Shown here: in pieces, positions 9,035 through 17,075 of the stretch
How the letters are laid out: each line of letters starts with the position of its first letter
How positions within the stretch are numbered: position 1 is the stretch's first letter
NCBI RefSeq assembly: GCF_030269605.1
Contig: NZ_BSTQ01000001.1
Location: forward strand, 682,001 to 746,000
DNA length: 64,000 nt
Source: Lentzea sp. NBRC 105346
Lineage (GTDB): Bacteria; Actinomycetota; Actinomycetes; Mycobacteriales; Pseudonocardiaceae
Direction of reading: 5' to 3'
Made by a program: the position numbers and the translations under genes
The notes under the pieces: model-generated
The model's input: only the letters and a program-made list of their open reading frames with translations
Database searches by the model: none
Told to the model about the DNA's origin: nothing

Positions 9035-9866
9035 GGAAAGTGGCCACCTGCTTCACCAGCCACTCCGGGTCGTCCACCCACGCGTAATGCCCCGCACCCT
9101 CGTGCACCACCAGCGTCGCGTTCGGGAACAACTCCACCAGCTCACGGCACCGCCGCACCGGTGAGATCGGATCCGCCGACGCCGCGTACACCAGGACCGG
9201 ATGGTCGAACTCCTGCAGCCCGCGCCGCATGACGCCCGGCGTGAACGCCCCCTCCGCGTTGTAGCCGAGCGCGACCTCGTACTTCCACTCACCCAACTCG
9301 GCCCGCGCGTGCGCCTGGGCCCGCTCGTTCCACGTCCCGTACAGCATCGGCGACGCGGCCACCCGGTTCTCGACGCTGTTGTCCCCCGCCGCGTCGTTCG
9401 CCAGCGCCCGAGTCACCTGCTCGTACCACGGCTCGTCAGCCCGCTCGGCGAGGAACGTGTCCCAGTCGCTCTGCTCCGGCGACAACCCGACCGACCGCAA
9501 CGCCGGCGTCAGCAGCACGAGCTTGCCCACCCGCTCCGGATGATCGACCGCGTACCCCATCGCGATCCCCGCACCCGCCGAATGCCCCAGCACGTCGACC
9601 ACGTCGAGATCCAGGTGCCGGCGCAGCATCTCCACGTCGTGCACCAGCATGTCCCGCCGGTAGGTGAACGGGTTCTCCGGCTCCGCCGACTCACCGGTCC
9701 CCCGGTTGTCCAGCACGATCAGCCGCCGGTGCTGAGACAACCCGCCCAGGTCCCCGAGATAGCTCGACGCCCGGCCGGGCCCGCCCGCCAGGCAGATCAG
9801 GGGCTCACCCGACCCCAGCGTGCGGTAAGCGAGTTCGGTGCCGTCGTACGAGGTGAACCGTGCCAT
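9027..9866 (-). CDS. Alpha/beta hydrolase (proline iminopeptidase-like)
   Basis: A 279-residue alpha/beta-fold hydrolase. CLAGGPG (residues 25-31) is the oxyanion region typical of the prolyl-iminopeptidase-like branch, GHSAGAG carries the nucleophile Ser96, and the acid and histidine are in YAASADPIS and EGAGHYAWVDDPEW. The frame is open another 32 codons upstream, but MARFTSYDGTEL is the usual family N-terminus, so the ATG at 9866 is chosen. The gene is divergent from the PPOX gene with only 10 bp between start codons, so one or both promoters must lie inside the opposite gene. The substrate is unknown. Confidence 0.9.
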   Translation of the reverse strand: MARFTSYDGTELAYRTLGSGEPLICLAGGPGRASSYLGDLGGLSQHRRLIVLDNRGTGESAEPENPFTYRRDMLVHDVEMLRRHLDLDVVDVLGHSAGAGIAMGYAVDHPERVGKLVLLTPALRSVGLSPEQSDWDTFLAERADEPWYEQVTRALANDAAGDNSVENRVAASPMLYGTWNERAQAHARAELGEWKYEVALGYNAEGAFTPGVMRRGLQEFDHPVLVYAASADPISPVRRCRELVELFPNATLVVHEGAGHYAWVDDPEWLVKQVATFLT

Positions 9867-9876
9867 GCTGCACATC

Positions 9877-10335
9877 ATGCCGAAGATCGCGACCGCGGAC
9901 GTCGTCGACCGCACGCAACTGCTCGACTTCCTCCGCACCCGCCACCACGGAATCCTGATCACCAGCCGGAAAGACGGCAGCCCTCAGGTGTCCCCGGTCG
10001 CCTGCGGCGTCGACGCGCAAGGCCGCATCGTGATCTCGACCTACCCGTCGCGCGCGAAGGTGATCAACGCCCGGCGCACGCCCCAGGTCACCATGTGCGT
10101 GCTCTCCGACGACTGGGACGGCCCCTACGTGCAGGTCGACGGCACCGCCGAGGTACTCGACCTGCCCGACGCCCTCGAACCGCTCGTCGAGTACTTCCGC
10201 TGCATCGCCGGCGAACACCCCGACTGGGACGAGTACCGCGAAGCCATGCGACGCCAGGGAAAGTCCCTCATCCGGATCACCATCGACCGCTGGGGCCCGA
10301 TCGCCACCGGCGGCTTCCCGCCTAGTCTTTCGTAA
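9877..10335 (+). CDS. PPOX-class (probably F420-dependent) oxidoreductase
   Basis: A 152-residue split-barrel flavin/F420-binding protein. The start of the fold (LRTRHHGILITSRKDGSPQVSPVAC), the middle TYPSRAKVINARRTPQVTMCV and the tail ITIDRWGPIATGG match the actinobacterial PPOX-class F420-dependent family. An alternative ATG at 9865 would overlap the divergent hydrolase start (the shared CATG), so the ATG at 9877 is chosen. No Shine-Dalgarno site precedes it and the messenger may be leaderless. F420H2-dependent reduction of an unknown substrate is the family role. Confidence 0.85.
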   Translation: MPKIATADVVDRTQLLDFLRTRHHGILITSRKDGSPQVSPVACGVDAQGRIVISTYPSRAKVINARRTPQVTMCVLSDDWDGPYVQVDGTAEVLDLPDALEPLVEYFRCIAGEHPDWDEYREAMRRQGKSLIRITIDRWGPIATGGFPPSLS

Positions 10336-10343
10336 ATTCAGCC

Positions 10344-11024
10344 TCAACTAGACCAGGTACCGCCCCAGCCCGGAGGCGACTCCAGCAGCGCACAGACGCC
10401 ACCGGCGGGGTCGGCGATCGACGCCACCAAGCCGGTGGGCACGGACGTCGGCGGCACCAGCACGGTGCCGCCCAACTCCGCCACCCGCTCACACGCCTTC
10501 GCCACCGAGCCGACCGCGAAATACACCATCCACCCGGCCAGCTTCGGCTCCAGCGTCCGCAATCGCCCCGCCACCGCCCGCCGGTCACCGCGCCGCGACG
10601 ACTCGTACAGCAGGAACTCCTCCGACGGCGACCGCACCTCCCAGCCCAGCTGAGCCGACCAGTAGTCGTCGGTGTCCGCCGACGACATCAGCTCCGCCCA
10701 GCACGGCTCCCCCGCCCGCGGCTCCGGCGCCCACGGCCCGTGCAACACCCGGCCACCGTCCACCCAAGCGTCCACATCGGACGGATCACGCAACGACCGC
10801 GTCTCCGGGCCACCGAAAACCACGTGCCAGCAAGGGGAATCCCCCGGCCGCACCGCGGCCGCCAGCCGATCACCCACCCAGCCGGTGAACGACCCGTCCG
10901 GATCCGCGATCACCGCCCACCCCAGTACAGCGGCATAGAAGTCGACCGAGGGCTCGGCGAGAGGCGTGAACAGTTCGAGGCGGCGCAGGCCGCATGATCC
11001 GGCCGAATGATGCTGCTCTGGCAC
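10344..11024 (-). CDS. VOC (glyoxalase/dioxygenase-fold) protein, two tandem domains
   Basis: A 226-residue protein made of two related VOC halves (about residues 10-115 and 116-220). The first has LELFTPLAEPSVDFYAAVLGW and the second WSAQLGWEV...GWMVYFAVGSVAKACERVAELGGTVLVPP, the CFP30/28-like pattern of antibiotic-resistance and lyase relatives. Metal ligands are not obvious in both halves, so it may bind rather than catalyse. It is convergent with the PPOX gene (8 bp gap) and lies 23 bp downstream of the GGDEF-EAL gene on the same strand. The function is unknown. Confidence 0.8.
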   Translation of the reverse strand: MPEQHHSAGSCGLRRLELFTPLAEPSVDFYAAVLGWAVIADPDGSFTGWVGDRLAAAVRPGDSPCWHVVFGGPETRSLRDPSDVDAWVDGGRVLHGPWAPEPRAGEPCWAELMSSADTDDYWSAQLGWEVRSPSEEFLLYESSRRGDRRAVAGRLRTLEPKLAGWMVYFAVGSVAKACERVAELGGTVLVPPTSVPTGLVASIADPAGGVCALLESPPGWGGTWSS

Positions 11025-11047
11025 GAAGGCTTCCCATCAGGCGGTGA

Positions 11048-13057
11048 TCAGGAGCGCGCACCATCCTCAGCTCCAACCACCTGAGACGACAATGCTCCAT
11101 CCGGCCCAACCGGTTGCACCGAAAGGATCTGAGCCAACGGCACCGCCCGCCCCAGATGGAACCCCTGCCCCACCCGGACTCCCAAGCGCCGCAACGCATC
11201 CACCTGCGCCGGCCGCTCCACCCACTCGGCCACCGCGGACAAACCGAGCCCGCGCGCGATCTCCATGATCCCCGAGACCAGCACCGCGTCCGCCTCGCAC
11301 GTGTCGATGCTGCGCACGAACTCGCCGTCGATCTTGATGCCGGTGATCGGCAGGTGTTTCAAGTGGACGAACGACCCGAACCCGGAACCGAAGTCGTCCA
11401 ACGTGATCCGGCAGCCGAACCCGCGCAGCTGCCGCGCCAGCGACCGCGCCGCGTCCAGGTTCGTCACCGCCGCCGTCTCGGTGATCTCCAGGCCCAACCG
11501 GCCCGGCGCCACCCCCGCCGACCCCAGGCGGTCCAGCACGAAGTCACCGAACTCCGGATCCTCCAGCGTCCGCCCGGAGACGTTGACGTTGAACCGCAGC
11601 TCGGTCGACGGCCGCGCCACCAGCGCGTCGATCGCCGTCGACAACACCCACCGGTCGATGTCGAAGATCAGGTTCGACCGCTCCGCCACCGGCAGGAAGT
11701 CCGCCGGCCCCAGCAGCGGCTCCTGACCGTCCTCCAGGCGCAGCAACAACTCGTGCCCCAGCACCCGGCCGTCGGTCAGCGACACCATGGGCATCCCGTG
11801 CAGCGTCAGACCGCTGTTCGACAATGCCGAACGCAGCCGGTCCAGCACCGACACCCGCTTCACCGTGTCCGCGTAATGCCCCGGCTCGTACACGGTGACC
11901 CGGTTGCGGCCCGCCGCCTTCGACGCGTACAGCGCCAGATCGGCGTTCGCCAGCACCAGCTCCCACGTGTCACCTGGTCCGAACGACGCCAGCCCCGTCG
12001 ACACCGTGATGTGCGCGGGCGTCCCACACCCCACCAGCGGCAGCGCCGCCACCGCGTCCCGCAGCCCGTCCGCCACCGCCGACGCGTCCGCCCGCGAGCA
12101 CCCCGGCAGCACCACCGCGAACTCGTCCCCGCCGAGCCGCCCGATCACCTGACCGTCCGCCAGCCTGCCCTGCAACGCCGACGCGAGCATCCGCATCACC
12201 CGGTCGCCCACCGCGTGCCCGCGCAGGTCGTTGACGTCCTTGAAGTTGTCCAGGTCCAGCACCAGCAGCGCACCCGAACCGCCGGAGGCCATCGACCGCT
12301 CCAGCTCCCGCATCAGCGCCCGCCGGTTAGGCAACCCCGTCAACGGGTCCTGCTCCGCCGCCCGCACCAGCTCGTCGTGCACCCGCGACGCCTGCGTCAC
12401 GTCGTGCGCCGTCCCCAGCGCCCGCACCGGCGTGCCGTCCGGATCCAGCACCACCTCCCCGAAGCACTCGAAGACCCGCTCGGTGCGCCGATCGGCCAGC
12501 AGCATCCGGTGCGTGTAGCTGAACACCGCGCCCGTCTTCATCGCCGCCTCGAGGGTCGCCTCGATCACCGGCAGGTCCTCGGGATGCACCAGCTGCGAGT
12601 ACAGCTCGAAGGTGAACTCCGTGCCGCGCGGGAAGCCGAACATCTCCAGCAGCGTGTCCGACCACGTCACCCGGTCCTCGGCGATGTGCCACTCCCACGT
12701 GCCCATCCGCCCCAGCGCCTGGGCCCGCCGCAACGCGTCCGCCTCCGCCGTCACCGCCAGCTCGCGGTCCCGCCAGGCCGTCACGTCGACCAGCTCGTAC
12801 AGCAGGTCGTCGCCCAGCGAGGCGCACTGCACCTGCAGCCACCGCGGCGCCGACAGCACCAGCGACGACCCCGGCCGCTCCGGCACACCCGGCAGCAACG
12901 CCGGCAACGATCGCCCGAGCGCCGAGCCCGCGGGAATCCCCACGAACTCCCCGAGCGCGCGGTTCGCCCAGCGCAAAGTGCCGAGCGCGTCGGTCACACC
13001 GAATCCAACGTCCGCTCGGTCCATCGCGGTGCGGCAATAGGGGGCCACGCCGGTCAT
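11048..13057 (-). CDS. PAS-PAS-GGDEF-EAL cyclic-di-GMP signalling protein
   Basis: A 669-residue cytosolic protein. An N-terminal PAS-like segment (about residues 10-95) is followed by a PAS/PAC unit (ALGRMGTWEWHIAEDRVTWSD...GTAHDVTQ), a GGDEF domain (GGDEFAVVLPG intact; the nearby RLAD is two residues too far for a canonical inhibitory site) and an EAL domain. In the EAL domain the signature is HELLLRLED (ELL instead of EAL), but the catalytic Glu, the N of NVNVSG, EITET, LDDFGSGF, KIDGEFV and the Q of GQGFHLG are all there, so phosphodiesterase activity is plausible. The frame opens with TTG at 13084; the ATG at 13057 is preferred. One dispersed 17-bp palindrome lies in the linker coding region. 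Confidence 0.92.
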   Translation of the reverse strand: MTGVAPYCRTAMDRADVGFGVTDALGTLRWANRALGEFVGIPAGSALGRSLPALLPGVPERPGSSLVLSAPRWLQVQCASLGDDLLYELVDVTAWRDRELAVTAEADALRRAQALGRMGTWEWHIAEDRVTWSDTLLEMFGFPRGTEFTFELYSQLVHPEDLPVIEATLEAAMKTGAVFSYTHRMLLADRRTERVFECFGEVVLDPDGTPVRALGTAHDVTQASRVHDELVRAAEQDPLTGLPNRRALMRELERSMASGGSGALLVLDLDNFKDVNDLRGHAVGDRVMRMLASALQGRLADGQVIGRLGGDEFAVVLPGCSRADASAVADGLRDAVAALPLVGCGTPAHITVSTGLASFGPGDTWELVLANADLALYASKAAGRNRVTVYEPGHYADTVKRVSVLDRLRSALSNSGLTLHGMPMVSLTDGRVLGHELLLRLEDGQEPLLGPADFLPVAERSNLIFDIDRWVLSTAIDALVARPSTELRFNVNVSGRTLEDPEFGDFVLDRLGSAGVAPGRLGLEITETAAVTNLDAARSLARQLRGFGCRITLDDFGSGFGSFVHLKHLPITGIKIDGEFVRSIDTCEADAVLVSGIMEIARGLGLSAVAEWVERPAQVDALRRLGVRVGQGFHLGRAVPLAQILSVQPVGPDGALSSQVVGAEDGARS
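11816..11832. repeat. Dispersed 17-bp palindrome, copy 2
   Basis: GTTCGACAATGCCGAAC inside the GGDEF-EAL gene. It matches the core consensus exactly. Confidence 0.7.
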
Positions 13058-13152
13058 GATCGTCCGATCACAGCGGGTAGGCAACCCGCTACATCCAGGT
13101 GCGTGTTTTCCGGTTGTGACCGAATTTCCGGACCACCCGATCTGTACCAGTG

Positions 13153-13168
13153 TTTAGTCAGCACTGAA
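13153..13168. promoter_or_regulatory. TTTAGT-N4-ACTGAA operator-like inverted repeat
   Basis: The arms TTTAGT and ACTGAA are separated by CAGC, 96 bp upstream of the GGDEF-EAL start and just after the zinc-ribbon gene. Nearly the same element, as a perfect palindrome, recurs at 18321-18336. Confidence 0.45.
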
Positions 13169-13178
13169 ATCATTGATA

Positions 13179-13565
13179 TCAACGAAGACGTTCGAGGCTC
13201 TTCGCCGTCTCCACCATCTCCGCCGCCAGCTTGCGCAGCTCGTCCGGATCAGCCCCGTCCGACGCCGCCGTGAACACGTCCTCGGCCGCACACCGCAGCT
13301 GGAACAACCGGTCCTGCAGATCGGCCAGCTCCGCCGTGGACAACACCACCGCGTCCTCCGGCAACCCGCCCCGCTGCAACGCCGTCCGCCGCTCATAAGC
13401 CCGCTGCCTGCACGGCTGCGCGCAATACCGTCTGGGCCGCCCGATCCGTCCGCTCCCAGGCAGACGCCGCCCACACCAAGCACAGTGTTGATACCGACCC
13501 CCATCAGGGGGCCCACCCCCTCCGGGCCGCGGGTCATCTGACGAGACGCGGATCTCGACCTCCAT
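13179..13565 (-). CDS. Small zinc-ribbon-like protein
   Basis: A 128-residue protein of unknown function. Four cysteines spaced C28-x2-C31-x16-C48-x3-C52, in CAWCGRRLPG...RRYCAQPCRQRAYERR, form a probable zinc site followed by a basic segment. The C-terminal half (from residue 70) is a heptad-like helix rich in Leu and Glu, suggesting a coiled coil. The GRPRRYC-x3-C-RQRAY pattern recurs in many short actinobacterial proteins, some thought to bind nucleic acid; the role is not established. It may be co-transcribed with the GGDEF-EAL gene 122 bp downstream. Confidence 0.75.
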   Translation of the reverse strand: MEVEIRVSSDDPRPGGGGPPDGGRYQHCAWCGRRLPGSGRIGRPRRYCAQPCRQRAYERRTALQRGGLPEDAVVLSTAELADLQDRLFQLRCAAEDVFTAASDGADPDELRKLAAEMVETAKSLERLR

Positions 13566-13632
13566 GGCGCGCGACGGTATCCGGCCACCCCACCTTCACT
13601 CCAGCGCCACGCCGCCAAGGCACACTCCCTAC

Positions 13633-14403
13633 GTGACCCACCCCTACCTCGCCGGCCCACACCCCAGGGCCTTCGCCCACCGCGGATGGCACGTCGACGA
13701 CCTCAGCGGCATGGAGAACTCGCTGAGCTCCTTCCGCCGCGCCGTCAAAGAGGGCTACCGCTACCTCGAGACCGACGTCCACGCGACCAGCGACGGCGAG
13801 GTAGTCGTCCACCACGACACCACCCTCGACCGCACCACCGACGCCACCGGCACCGTCAGCGACCTGCCCTGGTCCGAGGTGAAACGCGCCAACGTCGGCG
13901 GCCGCGAACCCATCGCCCGCCTCGCCGACGTGCTCGAAGAGCTCCCCGACACGATGTTCAACATCGACGTCAAGACCGAGCACGCGGTCGAACCCGTCAT
14001 CGCCGTGCTCCGCAAGGCCAAGGCACTGCACCGCGTGTGCCTCGCGTCGTTCTCCGACGACCGCCTCGCCCGCATCCGCAAGCTCGGCGGCCCCGACCTC
14101 CTCACGTCCATGGGCCCCCGCAACGCCGGCGCCCTCTGGCTCGCCGGCCGCGTCCCCCTCGTCGGACTCCCCGTCCGCGGCCAGATCGCCCAGGTCCCCA
14201 TCAGTCAGGGCCGCCTCAAGGTCGTGGACGAACGATTTGTCCGCGCGGCCCACCGGCGTTCACTCGAGGTTCACGTCTGGACCATCGACGACGAAGCCCA
14301 GATGCGCCACCTGCTCGACATCGGCGTCGACGGACTCGTCACCGACCGCCCCGACGTCCTGCGCGAGGTCCTCCAGTCCCGCGGCGCCTGGGTCACGGGG
14401 TGA
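13633..14403 (+). CDS. Glycerophosphodiester phosphodiesterase
   Basis: A 256-residue TIM-barrel GDPD. The N-terminal AFAHRGW (HR-G catalytic His), ENSLSSF, ETDVHATSDGEVVVHHDTTLDRTTD (metal Glu, Asp and the second catalytic His) and the C-terminal VHVWTIDDEAQMRHLLDIGVDGLVTDRPDVL are all intact. It hydrolyses glycerophosphodiesters to glycerol-3-phosphate and an alcohol. There is no signal peptide, so it is cytosolic. The frame opens at 13564, overlapping the divergent gene by 2 bp; GTG at 13633 puts the HRGW motif at the normal distance and is preferred. Confidence 0.9.
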   Translation: MTHPYLAGPHPRAFAHRGWHVDDLSGMENSLSSFRRAVKEGYRYLETDVHATSDGEVVVHHDTTLDRTTDATGTVSDLPWSEVKRANVGGREPIARLADVLEELPDTMFNIDVKTEHAVEPVIAVLRKAKALHRVCLASFSDDRLARIRKLGGPDLLTSMGPRNAGALWLAGRVPLVGLPVRGQIAQVPISQGRLKVVDERFVRAAHRRSLEVHVWTIDDEAQMRHLLDIGVDGLVTDRPDVLREVLQSRGAWVTG

Positions 14404-14437
14404 ACGGCCGAGCCTGAACTGAGGACTCGCGGGGCTC

Positions 14438-14510
14438 GAACGTCACACTCGGGGGGCGGGAAGGTACGACACAGGGGGCGGGAACGTAGGACTCGCGGGA
14501 ATGTCAGACC
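14438..14510. repeat. Degenerate 22-bp direct repeats in an intergenic gap
   Basis: Units beginning GAACGT or close variants start at 14438, 14460, 14482 and 14499 (spacing 22, 22, 17). Each runs into a G-rich CTCG-GGGGG type tail. They fill most of the 220-bp gap between the GDPD and UMF1 genes. No coding potential is evident and the function is unknown. Confidence 0.5.
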
Positions 14511-14623
14511 CCGTCGGTAGTGTGGAATTCGGGGGGACCATTTGCCGGGGCGCAACGGCACCTGGGTAACAGGTTGAGCAGTCGATCAAACACGCCCGCG
14601 CGGGGCCAGTAAGGTCCCCCGCC

Positions 14624-16030
14624 ATGAGCGAGGTCGTGGACAGCGACGCGGGGACGGCCGAACGCCGCCGCAAAGAACAACGAGGCTGGGTCTGGTACGA
14701 CTGGGCGAACTCCGTGTTCCCCACATCCGTCGTGACCGTCTTCCTCTCCCTGTACCTGCCCGCGGTCGCCATGGACGCCGCCAAGGCCGACACCGCCCGC
14801 AACGGCCTCAACCCCTGCGCCGGCGACAACGCCTTCGACCACTGCGACGTCTCCGTCGCCGGACTGCAGTTCCCCATCGGCTCGCTCTGGGGCTACCTGC
14901 TCTCGTTCGCCACCGTCATCCAGGTCATCATCCTGCCGATCATGGGCGCGATCGCCGACCGCACCCAGAACAAGAAGCGCATGCTCGCCGGCTTCGCGTT
15001 CTCCGGCTCCTTCGCGACCGTCCTGCTGTGGTTCATCTCCAGCAGCAACTGGCAGCTCGCGATCCCACTCTTCATCATCGCCAACGTCTGCTACGGCGCC
15101 TCGGTCGTCGTCTACTACGCCTTCCTCCCCGAGATCGCCACCGCCGACGAACGCGACGGCGTCTCCAGCCGCGGCTGGGCGTTCGGCTACCTCGGCGGCG
15201 GCCTGTGCCTCGCCGTCCAGCTCGCCATCAGCCAGCTGCACGACTCACTCGGCATCACCCAGGGCGACGCCGCCCGCATCGCGTTCGTGATCTCCGGCGT
15301 CTGGTGGGCCGCGTTCACCACCATCCCGCTGCGCCGCCTGCGCAAGCACCAGCCACCGCACGGCCACGAACACGGCGCCTCCGTCGTCACCGCCGGCTTC
15401 AAGGAGCTCGGCGCCACCTTCAAGGCCACCCTGGCGTTCCCGCTCACCCTGGCCTTCCTCGGCACCTACCTCATCTACACCGACGGCATCTCCACCGTCG
15501 CCAACGTCGCCGGCAACTACGGCAAACTCGAGCTCAAGTTCGACCAGACCGTCCTCATCGGCACGATCCTCATCGTCCAGTTCGTCGCCTTCATCGGCGG
15601 CATGCTCCACGGCCTGATCGCCAAACGCGTCGGCGCCAAGAAGACCATCATGGGCTCACTGCTCGTCTGGATCGTCGTCATCACCGCGGCCTACTTCGTC
15701 CGCGCCGGCGACCAGATGGGCTTCTACCTCGTCGCCGCCGGCATCGGCATCGTCCTCGGCGGCACCAACGCCCTGTCCCGCTCGCTGTTCAGCCAGATGG
15801 TCCCGGCCGGCCGCGAAGCCCAGTACTTCTCCCTCTACGAGGTCGGCGAACGCTCCACGTCCTGGCTCGGCCCACTGCTGTTCGGCATCGTCGGACAGGC
15901 CACCGGCAGCCTCCGCCCCGCGATCATCTCGCTGATCATCTTCTTCGTGATCGGCTTCGTCCTGATGATCTTCGTGCCCGTCCGCCGCGCCATCAAGGCC
16001 GTCGGAAACCCGGAACCAGCACTCGTGTAG
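14624..16030 (+). CDS. UMF1-family MFS transporter
   Basis: A 468-residue polytopic protein. The N-terminal signature GWVWYDWANSVFPTSVVTVFLSLYLP is the hallmark of the UMF1/Atg22-like family (W-x-x-YDWANS-x-F), followed by about 11 membrane segments and the GAIADRTQNKKRM loop. Relatives in bacteria are uncharacterised; Atg22 exports amino acids from the fungal vacuole. A TAAGGT box eight bases before the ATG would give a nearly leaderless transcript. The 3' end overlaps the convergent membrane gene by 38 bp. Confidence 0.9.
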   Translation: MSEVVDSDAGTAERRRKEQRGWVWYDWANSVFPTSVVTVFLSLYLPAVAMDAAKADTARNGLNPCAGDNAFDHCDVSVAGLQFPIGSLWGYLLSFATVIQVIILPIMGAIADRTQNKKRMLAGFAFSGSFATVLLWFISSSNWQLAIPLFIIANVCYGASVVVYYAFLPEIATADERDGVSSRGWAFGYLGGGLCLAVQLAISQLHDSLGITQGDAARIAFVISGVWWAAFTTIPLRRLRKHQPPHGHEHGASVVTAGFKELGATFKATLAFPLTLAFLGTYLIYTDGISTVANVAGNYGKLELKFDQTVLIGTILIVQFVAFIGGMLHGLIAKRVGAKKTIMGSLLVWIVVITAAYFVRAGDQMGFYLVAAGIGIVLGGTNALSRSLFSQMVPAGREAQYFSLYEVGERSTSWLGPLLFGIVGQATGSLRPAIISLIIFFVIGFVLMIFVPVRRAIKAVGNPEPALV

Positions 16031-16709
16031 CCATCGCGATGCCCAGCAACACCAACCCGAGGGTGTAGAACCCAGCCGCGTCCTCGGTGACCGACATCGT
16101 CACCACACCGAGCGCGAACGCCACGCCCGCCGCGATCCCCCACGGCTTCGCGGCGGGCTTCGGCGCCTCGCGGTGGAAACCCAGGCACAGCAACCCGAAC
16201 CCGATCCACCACGGAAGCAGGAATGGCACCGCCTCCCAGTTCCCGTACGACACCACCGAATAGATCCCCGGCAGCAACGCCAAGCCCGACAACACCTTCG
16301 CGCTCGCCGGATGCCCGGTGAGCAGCAGGCCCAGCACCAGGATCGGCGCGAAGTCCACCATCCCCCACCACGTCCAGACGATCTCCGGATGTGTCGCGAG
16401 CCGCAGGGTGTTGATCACCGCCGCGCCCGCGAACCCCACACCGCTCACCAGCACCAACAGCGCCAGCGCGCGCACCGACTCCCCCAGCGCCACGACCTTC
16501 GCCGGTCCCCCGTGCGCGCCCATCCGCACCCGCGCCGACAGCCCGAGCGTCGCGAACGCCTCGCCCCAGCCAGGCCACGTGTACTCGAGGTGGTCGGTGT
16601 CCTTGTCCTCCAGGAACAGCGCCACCATCTCGTCCTCGCGATCCGCCCGGTACCACCGCGGAAGCACCTTCAACAACGCCCGATAGCGCCGCTCCAGGTT
16701 GCTGCTCAT
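15993..16709 (-). CDS. Integral membrane protein paired with PadR regulator
   Basis: A 238-residue protein. The N-terminal soluble segment (LERRYRALLKVLPRWYRADREDEMVALFLED) is the conserved leader seen on many actinobacterial membrane proteins encoded next to PadR regulators, and five or six transmembrane helices follow. Its ATG overlaps the PadR stop by 4 bp (ATGA), so the two are translationally coupled and it is the likely PadR target. The function is unknown; in such pairs the membrane protein is often tied to drug or envelope stress, but nothing here shows that directly. Confidence 0.8.
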   Translation of the reverse strand: MSSNLERRYRALLKVLPRWYRADREDEMVALFLEDKDTDHLEYTWPGWGEAFATLGLSARVRMGAHGGPAKVVALGESVRALALLVLVSGVGFAGAAVINTLRLATHPEIVWTWWGMVDFAPILVLGLLLTGHPASAKVLSGLALLPGIYSVVSYGNWEAVPFLLPWWIGFGLLCLGFHREAPKPAAKPWGIAAGVAFALGVVTMSVTEDAAGFYTLGLVLLGIAMATRVLVPGFRRP

Positions 16710-17026
16710 GCCCGCCTCGCCTTCAGTACCGCGGACGCCGCCTTCAGATTCGCCCTCATCCGGGCCACCTCCGCCTGCAACGCCCGCACCCCCTCGTCCG
16801 TCAGCCGGTAGTACCGGCGCAGCCGCCCCTGGTGGACCTCCTCGCGGTCACGCGCGGCGAACCCGTCCGCGACGAGCCGGTCGAGCACGCCGTAGAGCGT
16901 CCCCACCCGCAGCCGCGTGCGTCCCTCCGACAACGCCTCCACCGCCTGCACGATGGCGTACCCGTGCAGCGGCTCCTCCGCCAGTGCGGTCAGCACCAGG
17001 AACGTCTGCTCCGACATGGCCTTCAT
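16706..17026 (-). CDS. PadR-family transcriptional regulator
   Basis: A 106-residue winged-helix regulator. LTALAEEPLHGYAIVQAVEALSEGRTRLRVGTLYGVLDRL is the canonical PadR DNA-binding core, followed by RYYRLTDEG and a short C-terminal dimerisation helix. The ATG at 17026 has no ribosome site, but TATACT lies six bases upstream, the arrangement of a leaderless actinobacterial promoter. The -10 sits inside a PadR-like operator (17035-17057), so autorepression is expected. The gene is coupled to the downstream membrane protein. Confidence 0.9.
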   Translation of the reverse strand: MKAMSEQTFLVLTALAEEPLHGYAIVQAVEALSEGRTRLRVGTLYGVLDRLVADGFAARDREEVHQGRLRRYYRLTDEGVRALQAEVARMRANLKAASAVLKARRA

Positions 17027-17032
17027 GAAACC

Positions 17033-17060
17033 AGTATATATCGGCTCGCGGTATATATCG
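17033..17060 (-). promoter_or_regulatory. Leaderless promoter and PadR-type operator of the padR gene
   Basis: The -10 TATACT (complement of 17033-17038) ends six bases before the ATG. Around it, TATATATCG at 17035-17043 and CGGTATATA at 17049-17057 form an inverted repeat with one mismatch and a 5-bp spacer. GTATATATCG is also directly repeated (17034 and 17051). AT-rich arms of this type are known for PadR operators. Confidence 0.6.
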
Positions 17061-17075
17061 TTCCGCCGAGTGGCC

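Noticed and set aside
14438..14510. A CRISPR array
   Set aside because: The units are degenerate and directly abutting without spacers of constant length, and there are no cas genes.
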